DNA of 10,985 bases from Candidatus Parcubacteria bacterium (GTDB lineage Bacteria > Patescibacteriota > Minisyncoccia > Phycocordibacterales > UBA12088). The position numbers and the translations under genes are program-made. Below, one piece after another: positions 6,528-10,985 of the stretch. The notes beneath the pieces were generated by a model. It was not told the DNA's origin. It searched no databases and saw only the letters and a program-made list of their open reading frames with translations. Numbering within the stretch: the stretch's first letter is position 1; each line of letters opens with the position of its first letter. The stretch spans positions 1-10,985 of the forward strand of contig RFKD01000007.1 of NCBI GenBank assembly GCA_003694545.1. The letters run 5' to 3'.

Positions 6528-7071
6528 AAAACAGCGTCGCAATACTGTTAATTATCCATGCAAACCATTCAGTGACGATTCTCCCAAAGACGTGTTCCTG
6601 CGCTGGCAAATCGCCACACAGTGAGTGGAGCCGTTGCTTAAACTTTCTTTATTCCCATTTTTGAAAAACCCCTCAGCGGCGTAATCATATGTGCTTGTAA
6701 TGATGAGGACGAGATAAAGATGTGTACCTGGTCGTCGTCCTGACGCGGCGTGCCATCTTGCGCGGCGATAGTCGCGCGCGGACCTTCCACAAGACGATTC
6801 GCCAACTGCAGTGCGGCGCAATACCATACACATTCAAATAAAAGAGCTGCTTCGTGCGGCATTACTTCTTGAGACTTTGGAGATCTTTGGAATCTGTATG
6901 GGAAAGCGACTCGGCCACTTCGTGCGCCGAGCTTAATGTCTCTTGTGCGAGCAATCCAACAAATGAAGAGCCGGTAAAAGTGGCCAATAGGCATCCCTTC
7001 GGTCTTGGATAAAAACGCAAACAAGGTTTGATCACATGCCTTTTCTGTTTGTTAGCGCGCTTGTTGAGCAA
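6528..7071 (-). pseudogene. Decayed or very small minus-strand genes, function unknown
   Basis: No frame stays open for long, but protein-like stretches succeed one another on the minus strand in different frames. From TTG at 7071 to TAA at 6862-6864 there are 69 residues ending GLLAQETLSSAHEVAESLSH and a short tail. An ATG at 6862 overlaps that stop as TAATG and opens 74 residues starting MPHEAALLFECVWYCAALQL. Another frame around 6720-6650 reads YLVLIITSTYDYAAEGFFKN, and a third near 6600-6530 reads QEHVFGRIVTEWFAWIIN. The order of these pieces, their shared strand and the terminator at 6345-6374 suggest one gene broken by frameshifts. Separate tiny coupled genes or chance are alternatives. 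I recognise no family. Confidence 0.4.
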
Positions 7072-7272
7072 GATACTTTATGTCCCGCGCGAGTTGCGAG
7101 ATGTTAATTAACGAGTAATTTCTGCGTCCTACTTCTTCTGTCGGCCTTCGTATTTCTGGGTCGTGATTCGCGCGGTGAGGTGCTCATTCTCCCATTTTCT
7201 CAAATGAAAGCTAACCAGCAAACTTTTCCCACACTTTACTTCACCATCTCTCCAAAAAGGCAACAGGACTTT
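7072..7272. other. Gap between relic region and glutaredoxin gene
   Basis: No clear gene. After the TAA of the glutaredoxin gene the same minus-strand frame stays open for 48 codons to a TAG at 7129-7131 and reads protein-like (KCGKSLLVSFHLRKWENEH), but no plausible start or ribosome binding site is seen except a TTG at 7263. Confidence 0.3.
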
Positions 7273-7623
7273 TTACGCTCCTTCAGCATAGTGCTCCTCC
7301 AGGTAGGCAATAATGTCATCCGATTCATACATTTGCACGCCGCGCGCTTCATCAACCAAAAAAGGAACCTGCCGCTTTCCCCCAAGCCGCAGGAGCCGTT
7401 CGCCGTTTGCGGGATCAGTAATATCCCGATACATCAGCGGAATGCCCGCATCATCCGCAAATCGCTCTACCTTCGCGCAAAATGGACACCCCTCTTTCAC
7501 ATACAGGACAAGTTGCGGAATTTCCGCTTCAAAGTCGTCCCCAGCCCCTTGCGCGGGCCACATTTCTTCTAAAAAGTCTTTGTCCTCGTCTTCAAAAGAA
7601 GGCGGATCGTTGTCTCGCAGCAT
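7273..7623 (-). CDS. Glutaredoxin-like / GST N-terminal domain protein
   Basis: A thioredoxin-fold thiol-disulfide protein. In 116 residues, the strand LVLYVKEG leads to the dithiol active site CPFC (46-49), the cis-proline loop is QVPFLVD (Pro87), and YESDDIIAYLEEHY (99-112) corresponds to the glutathione-contacting helix. This fits glutaredoxin or the N-terminal half of a glutathione S-transferase, without the GST helical domain. Residues 1-35 form an unusual acidic tail (SFEDEDKDFLEE), likely flexible. An upstream in-frame TTG (7641) would add six residues, but I place the start at ATG 7623 because a TTGCTG-17-TACAAT promoter ends 8 nt before it and covers the TTG. It follows the PEBP gene after 45 bp and is likely transcribed on its own. 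Confidence 0.9.
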   Translation of the reverse strand: MLRDNDPPSFEDEDKDFLEEMWPAQGAGDDFEAEIPQLVLYVKEGCPFCAKVERFADDAGIPLMYRDITDPANGERLLRLGGKRQVPFLVDEARGVQMYESDDIIAYLEEHYAEGA

Positions 7624-7631
7624 AGGCTGGT

Positions 7632-7660
7632 ATTGTAGCAACCCAAGAATAGGACAGCAA
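7632..7660 (-). promoter_or_regulatory. Promoter of the glutaredoxin-like gene
   Basis: TTGCTG (7660-7655), 17-bp spacer, TACAAT (7637-7632), then eight bases to the ATG at 7623. The layout implies a leaderless transcript and excludes the TTG start at 7641, which lies upstream of the -10 box. Confidence 0.7.
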
Positions 7661-7668
7661 TAACAAGT

Positions 7669-8289
7669 CTAATAGGCGCGGTCGTAACGTCCCATCAGCT
7701 CCGCCTGCGCGAGAATGTGTCCTTCCATTGCCCTCAGAACTTCTTCTTTCGTCGATCCTGAAGACAAGGCAAGCGGCTCATCCAAGGCATAGAGGCGAAA
7801 GAAATAACGATGCTCCCTGTCGGGAGGGCAAGGCCCATCGTAGCCTTCTCTCCCCCACGAATTGCGGCCCGAAACACCTGAAGGCTCCGTTCCTTCGGGA
7901 ATTTCTTCAACATCAGGCGGTATATTAAACACCACCCAATGATCCCACACGCCCACAGGGGCGTCTGGATCGTCCATAATCAGCGCGAGCGCCTTGGCGT
8001 TTTCAGGAACCCCGGAGATGCGCAAGGGCGGGCAGATGTCCTCGCCGTCGCACGTGTAGGTTTTTGGGATAACCCCGCCGTTGGAAAAAGTAGGGCTCGT
8101 GAGGGAAAGCTCCGACATACGCAGTTGCTTTGCTTGCGTGGGTGAGGGTTGGTAAGGAGAAGTATAAGGCTCTGTCGTCCCCTCCTTTTGGTTATTGTGC
8201 GCCTTTTGCTGCCGTAACACAACCCACCCACCAACAGCCAGTAAGACAAACGCAACCCCAACAAGCACCCATGCCCAACGTCGCGCCAT
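7669..8289 (-). CDS. Membrane-anchored YbhB/YbcL-type PEBP protein
   Basis: A member of the phosphatidylethanolamine-binding protein family, bacterial YbhB/YbcL branch, whose molecular role is poorly known. In 206 residues, 6-26 form a single hydrophobic anchor (WVLVGVAFVLLAVGG) after basic MARR, so the domain probably faces outside the membrane. A linker rich in Pro/Thr/Ser/Gln (about 38-55) follows. The PEBP domain starts at SPTFSNGGVIPKTYTC and shows the ligand-pocket motifs DDPDAP (106-111), WDHWVVFNIP (115-124) and GPCPPDREHRYFF (152-164). An ATG nine codons upstream (8316) is in frame, but TATTAT ends 7 nt before the 8289 ATG, so I prefer the shorter, leaderless start; no ribosome binding site lies at a usable distance. 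Confidence 0.93.
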   Translation of the reverse strand: MARRWAWVLVGVAFVLLAVGGWVVLRQQKAHNNQKEGTTEPYTSPYQPSPTQAKQLRMSELSLTSPTFSNGGVIPKTYTCDGEDICPPLRISGVPENAKALALIMDDPDAPVGVWDHWVVFNIPPDVEEIPEGTEPSGVSGRNSWGREGYDGPCPPDREHRYFFRLYALDEPLALSSGSTKEEVLRAMEGHILAQAELMGRYDRAY

Positions 8290-8296
8290 TATATCT

Positions 8297-8326
8297 ATAA
8301 TAGCGCGCCTCCGCATGCCTTAGCAA
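8297..8326 (-). promoter_or_regulatory. Promoter of the PEBP gene
   Basis: TTGCTA (8326-8321), 18-bp spacer, TATTAT (8302-8297), then seven bases to the ATG at 8289. Again the transcript would begin at or beside the start codon. Confidence 0.65.
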
Positions 8327-8493
8327 GCGCACCTTCTTATTTCGGTAAATAGATGCATGCTTTTGGTTCGAGCTCTTATGGGTAAGCGTCAAGCTGTTTC
8401 CGGAAGATATCCAAAATGAAGCACTTTGTTGGAGTAAAGACATCAAAACGGTCAAATTATTTTACTATAACAAATGCTTTTTTGATTAATTCG
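8317..8493. other. Non-coding gap
   Basis: AT-rich stretch holding the PEBP -35 region and, at its right end, probable remains of the 3' part of the neighbouring broken gene: a shifted minus-strand frame reads LFDELIKKAFVIVK before a TAA near 8457. I see no other gene or RNA here. Confidence 0.4.
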
Positions 8494-9291
8494 TCAAACA
8501 GGAAAGCGTGGCGTAGAGTCGTTCTGGTGCCGTCTTCTTGTGCAGGGCTTTCTCATCCCTTGGAATGCGAGGACGGTATCTTTTTCGTTTAATATGATGG
8601 AGTTGAGATCTTCCGACTGCGTTTCTCTTTGTAAGGCCGCATTGTAAATCCCTTCCAAAATAGGAACGAGGCGCTCGCGCGAAGTGCGGAGCGGAACGCC
8701 GAGGTTGAGCTCCGGATGGGAAAAATACACACGGGCAAACCCCTTCTCTGTTAATCCGTTGAGCACATCATCCGGGCTCTCCAAGAAAATGCGCTGGAAT
8801 TTTGGAGATCGCAAAAAATCAATCACAATTGCCGGTTCCTTAACAACCCCCACAGCAAGTAGTAATGAACGAGTTGCCTCGAGCTGAAGCGGCGTTGGGA
8901 GCATCTTGTACGCTTCACGGAACGCTAAACACGCAAGTCTCACATCAAAAGTTAAGCTATCGGTCCCCTCAAAGAGCCATAGACTGAAATCGTTCTCGTG
9001 TTCTTTTGCGTACTGCGCAACTTCCTGCAAACTCTACAGTCAATGCGGCCTTGTTTCCATCGGTGCAGCTTCGTGGGATGTCGCAGGAGTGGTATCGAAC
9101 TCGTATATTTCAGCGTCACGGCAGAATTCTCCAAGATGTGTAGCCGCTTTTGGAGGTGAGACGGTGGACAACTCCTGAGGATTTCTAGTATCCCCACCCA
9201 ATAAGGGAAATATGGCAGCAACAGTTTGGCTGAAACAAGCCAATTTCTCTTGCAACAGGGTGGTTTCAATTCTTTTCCTCACAAGGGCCAC
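8494..9291 (-). pseudogene. Broken paralogue of the 313-residue protein at 9521-10462
   Basis: One continuous minus-strand frame from GTG at 9291 to TGA at 8494 is interrupted by TGA (9042-9040) and, one codon later, TAG (9036-9034). This leaves 83- and 178-residue halves. The second half aligns with the neighbour in two places. W-x-EG...DV..A...F......PTPLQL matches W-x-EG...DV..A...F......PTPLEL. ILEGIYNAALQRETQSEDLN...ILNEKDT matches IAESIEEAMQKSADRGTEDSLAN..VLDNDRET. The first half has AAIFPLLGGDT, matching AAAPLLAGNPDT of the neighbour. The frame ends early (RRRHQNDSTPRFPV) where the neighbour has ~75 more residues; other frames downstream look protein-like, so a 3' frameshift is likely. 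Function unknown. Alternatives: a functional short gene from 9030 (TTG) or stop readthrough. Confidence 0.65.
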
Positions 9292-9520
9292 TTTTCGCCG
9301 TTATGATCCACCTCTCATTGGGTGCGGGGTGATTGTGGGCGTACCGTTGTCCTATCTATCTATATTAGCGCACTGACACTCCTACAACCAACAACCGCAA
9401 ACTGATACCTCCTTTCCCAAGGAACCTGGCCCAAACTAACCTCCCGAAGCACCACATCAAAACTGCTTGCCTAGCCTCTGTGTTTCGAATCTCAAGGAGC
9501 GGGAGCGACATTTTTCGTTC
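9292..9520. other. Intergenic spacer between the two paralogues
   Basis: No gene seen. It holds a short CTAT repeat (about 9352-9362) and a weak minus-strand promoter candidate, TTGGTT (9391-9386), 18 bp, TAATAT (9367-9362), which could have served the broken gene. No terminator is evident after the stop at 9521. Confidence 0.4.
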
Positions 9521-10462
9521 TTATCTCCTACCCTCATCTTTGGCCTGCAAAAACTCTACAATGAACCGCTTGGTGACTGCGACGCCAATCTTGTCAGCCG
9601 CGGCCTTGATAGCCGGCCACTGACCGACAATTTTTAACACAAAATTGTGTAAATCTTCTTCGTCTAAAACTAGTTTTTCTGCTTCAGACTGTGCAGCAGT
9701 TTCAAAATCTTGGCGAAACAAAAATTCAAGGTCTTGGATAAGCGTTTCCCTATCGTTATCCAACACAATGTAGTTCGCCAACGAATCTTCTGTCCCACGG
9801 TCTGCGGACTTCTGCATGGCTTCCTCGATACTTTCCGCAATCCGCTTGACCCTTTCCGCTCGTGCAGCTGATTCCACCATGTGGCCGGGGAGGCGCTGAT
9901 TGTAAAAAGCCCCAATATCGCGGTGTTCCTTCAGCGCTTCCCCCGCTAGCCGGGCCCCGGAAGTATTTGACGCTTGCTTGAAAAAACTGTCAATGTCCCC
10001 TCCTCCTGCAAGGTGTTCCAGTAACGACAAAAGCTCAAGCGGCGTAGGAAAATATTTGGTCTTCTCCACGAACATTCTCCACGCACGCAGTACGTCTTCC
10101 TTTATTCTTCCACCCTCAATCCAATTCTGCCATCGCGGATCGGTGTTGTTGTCCTGCACCCACAACAAAATTGCTGATTCCGACGCCAGTAAGGCCGTCT
10201 TCTCTCGGAATTCTTTTTGATCTTTCTGAAGATCTGCACCTCCCCTGGAAACAGCGGCCTGTGCAAGCGGATCTCCTTCCGCCGCATGCACACTGGTGTC
10301 GGGGTTTCCCGCCAAGAGAGGAGCGGCAGCGGCAGCTGCGAGTATCGCGCGCTTTAACTGCCCTTCTCCTCTGCGTGCATGACCATCGCGACCGTCTTGC
10401 CCTGGTTGCTCATTATGTCGGCCTCCTTCCGTAATATCTTGTGAAGTAGCTCCCTCTTTCAT
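9521..10462 (-). CDS. Hypothetical protein with signal-like segment, 313 residues
   Basis: I do not recognise the family. Residues 1-38 are polar and rich in Gly, Asp, Arg and Gln. They are followed by LKR and a hydrophobic run AILAAAAAAPLLAG (39-52), then SVHA|AEG with an AxA-like cleavage site (58-60). This resembles a signal peptide with an unusually long N-region, so the protein is probably exported or membrane-tethered. The rest is mainly helical and charged. WIEGG...EDVLRAW (114-128) with FPTPLELLSLLEHL (138-151), and residues 205-246, are the parts shared with the broken neighbour. No catalytic motif is visible. The ATG at 10462 has no ribosome binding site; a TATAAC box lies about 20 nt upstream. 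The next downstream gene on this strand is its pseudogene copy, suggesting tandem duplication. Confidence 0.78.
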   Translation of the reverse strand: MKEGATSQDITEGGRHNEQPGQDGRDGHARRGEGQLKRAILAAAAAAPLLAGNPDTSVHAAEGDPLAQAAVSRGGADLQKDQKEFREKTALLASESAILLWVQDNNTDPRWQNWIEGGRIKEDVLRAWRMFVEKTKYFPTPLELLSLLEHLAGGGDIDSFFKQASNTSGARLAGEALKEHRDIGAFYNQRLPGHMVESAARAERVKRIAESIEEAMQKSADRGTEDSLANYIVLDNDRETLIQDLEFLFRQDFETAAQSEAEKLVLDEEDLHNFVLKIVGQWPAIKAAADKIGVAVTKRFIVEFLQAKDEGRR

Positions 10463-10481
10463 AAGTGTTTTATGAGTTATG

Positions 10482-10511
10482 GTTATAAATCGGAGTAATG
10501 ACGTAAGACAA
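10482..10511 (-). promoter_or_regulatory. Possible promoter of the 313-residue gene
   Basis: TTGTCT (10511-10506), 18-bp spacer, TATAAC (10487-10482). The predicted start near 10475 gives a leader of about a dozen bases. CATAAA, six bases from the ATG, is an alternative -10 that would make the mRNA leaderless, but it lacks a -35. Confidence 0.4.
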
Positions 10512-10698
10512 ACGGATAAAAGCTATCTTAACAAGTAGTATAGCAAAGGTGGCATAATCTACACAACCCCATCGCTCCTCGCTGAGCATAAAAAGACACA
10601 ATCAAAACGACTCTCAATCATGAACACAAAAGAAAGAATCAGAGGTTGTAGGAAGTCCATATCCACTCACAACCACCCTCATTCCGCCTTGCCGTTCG

Positions 10699-10727
10699 TT
10701 GAACATTCTCGAGGAATGAGATATACT
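10699..10727 (+). promoter_or_regulatory. Promoter of tRNA-Asn
   Basis: TTGAAC (10699-10704), a 17-bp spacer and TATACT (10722-10727), nine bases before the mature tRNA 5' end. It is the best promoter in the window and an internal standard for the -10 sequence used here. Confidence 0.8.
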
Positions 10728-10736
10728 GGCGGCAGA

Positions 10737-10811
10737 TCCCCGGTAGCTCAACGGTAGAGCAGCGCGCTGTTAACGCGTTGGTTGCAGGTTCGAATCCTGC
10801 CCGGGGAGCCA
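10737..10811 (+). tRNA. tRNA-Asn (anticodon GTT), CCA encoded
   Basis: A complete cloverleaf in 75 bases: acceptor TCCCCGG/CCGGGGA, D-arm GCTCAACGGTAGAGC, anticodon stem GCGCG/CGCGT around loop CTGTTAA (GTT reads Asn codons AAC/AAU), T-arm GCAGG-TTCGAAT-CCTGC, discriminator G, and a genomically encoded CCA. The minus-strand open frame across it (GFEPATNALTARCSTVELPG) is the well-known antisense artefact of tRNA genes and not a protein. Confidence 0.97.
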
Positions 10812-10869
10812 TAGATTGAGATACAAACTCATTATTATTTTGAGAAATTAAATTTTCTTTACTTTCAAA

Positions 10870-10891
10870 AGGAGCGGGTGCCCCGCCCGCC
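10870..10891. repeat. GC-rich hairpin repeat, copy 2
   Basis: Similar to 6353-6374 over about 16 of 22 positions (core GGAGCGGGTGCCCCGCC), again after an A-run. On the minus strand it reads GCGGG-GCA-CCCGC followed closely by TTTTG, so it could stop transcription in that direction. Confidence 0.45.
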
Positions 10892-10907
10892 ATTTGGTGG
10901 GCGGGGC
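10880..10907 (+). terminator. Strong GC hairpin downstream of tRNA-Asn
   Basis: GCCCCGCCCGCC pairs with GGTGGGCGGGGC (12 pairs, one G-U) around loop ATTT. It is followed by TACTTTCTG rather than a clean T-run, so termination after the tRNA is likely but not certain. Flanking DNA from 10812 to the window end is very AT-rich and shows no gene. Confidence 0.55.
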
Positions 10908-10985
10908 TACTTTCTGCCAGAGAATTTTTAAATTTTCCGAATAAAAGAAGGTAATTTTTATATTTTCTTTTGAATAGATTATTTG

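Noticed and set aside
7180..7663. Plus-strand frames opposite the glutaredoxin gene
   Set aside because: Shadows of a gene with intact CPFC and cis-proline motifs on the minus strand.
8192..8455. Minus-strand frame overlapping the PEBP gene start
   Set aside because: It is out of frame with PEBP, lacks a start signal and reads into Arg/Cys-rich shadow sequence.
9352..9367. Short CTAT tandem repeat
   Set aside because: Only about three units; too short to be more than chance, with no CRISPR-like or regulatory structure around it.
10640..10675. Possible tRNA remnant upstream of tRNA-Asn
   Set aside because: Its antisense (EWIWTSYNL) resembles tRNA shadow text, but there is no D-arm, anticodon arm or T-loop, so it cannot be supported.
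10639..10893. Minus-strand 84-codon frame over the tRNA
   Set aside because: GFEPATNALTARCSTVELPG is the antisense translation of a tRNA gene, a classic false protein.

Overview
The window looks like a piece of a small-genome bacterium, most likely a Candidate Phyla Radiation (Patescibacteria/Parcubacteria-type) lineage. This is inferred from compact housekeeping genes, a PriA that keeps its zinc fingers but has lost its ATPase motifs, a short HPF/RaiA, a single type IV pilin-like gene, and several promoters whose -10 box sits 7-8 nt from the start codon. Taxonomy was not tested by any search.

Left part (1-4270): a divergent pair, dprA on the minus strand (running off the left edge) and priA-like on the plus strand, followed by def and fmt, which overlap by 4 nt. 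This joins two neighbourhoods known from other bacteria (dprA-def-fmt and priA-def-fmt). dprA is easy to miss because its reading frame has no stop inside the window and two long plus-strand shadow frames cover it. The first 34 bases are a perfect palindrome.

Middle (4254-6337, minus strand): hpf/raiA, a 309-residue protein I do not recognise 16 nt behind it, and a GspG-like prepilin with a strong ribosome binding site and a calcium-loop-like motif. The prepilin and fmt overlap tail to tail by 17 bp.

6345-7272 has no intact recognisable gene. It holds short protein-like minus-strand frames (one pair overlapping as TAATG) that end just before a good rho-independent terminator, so it looks like a decayed gene or a set of very small ones. 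7273-8289 carries a glutaredoxin-like protein with an acidic N-terminal tail and a membrane-anchored PEBP/YbhB protein, each with its own promoter placed for leaderless translation.

Right part (8494-10462, minus strand): two adjacent related genes of unknown function. The upstream one is an intact 313-residue protein with a signal-like segment. The downstream one is a paralogue broken by two in-frame stops and probably frameshifted near its end. 10737-10811 is tRNA-Asn(GTT) with a textbook promoter and encoded CCA. The last 170 bases are AT-rich apart from a strong GC hairpin.

The main points of interest are the leaderless-promoter pattern, the ATPase-dead PriA, the intact/broken paralogue pair, the 309-residue orphan next to hpf, and the relic region. 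I found no CRISPR array, transposase or defence system.
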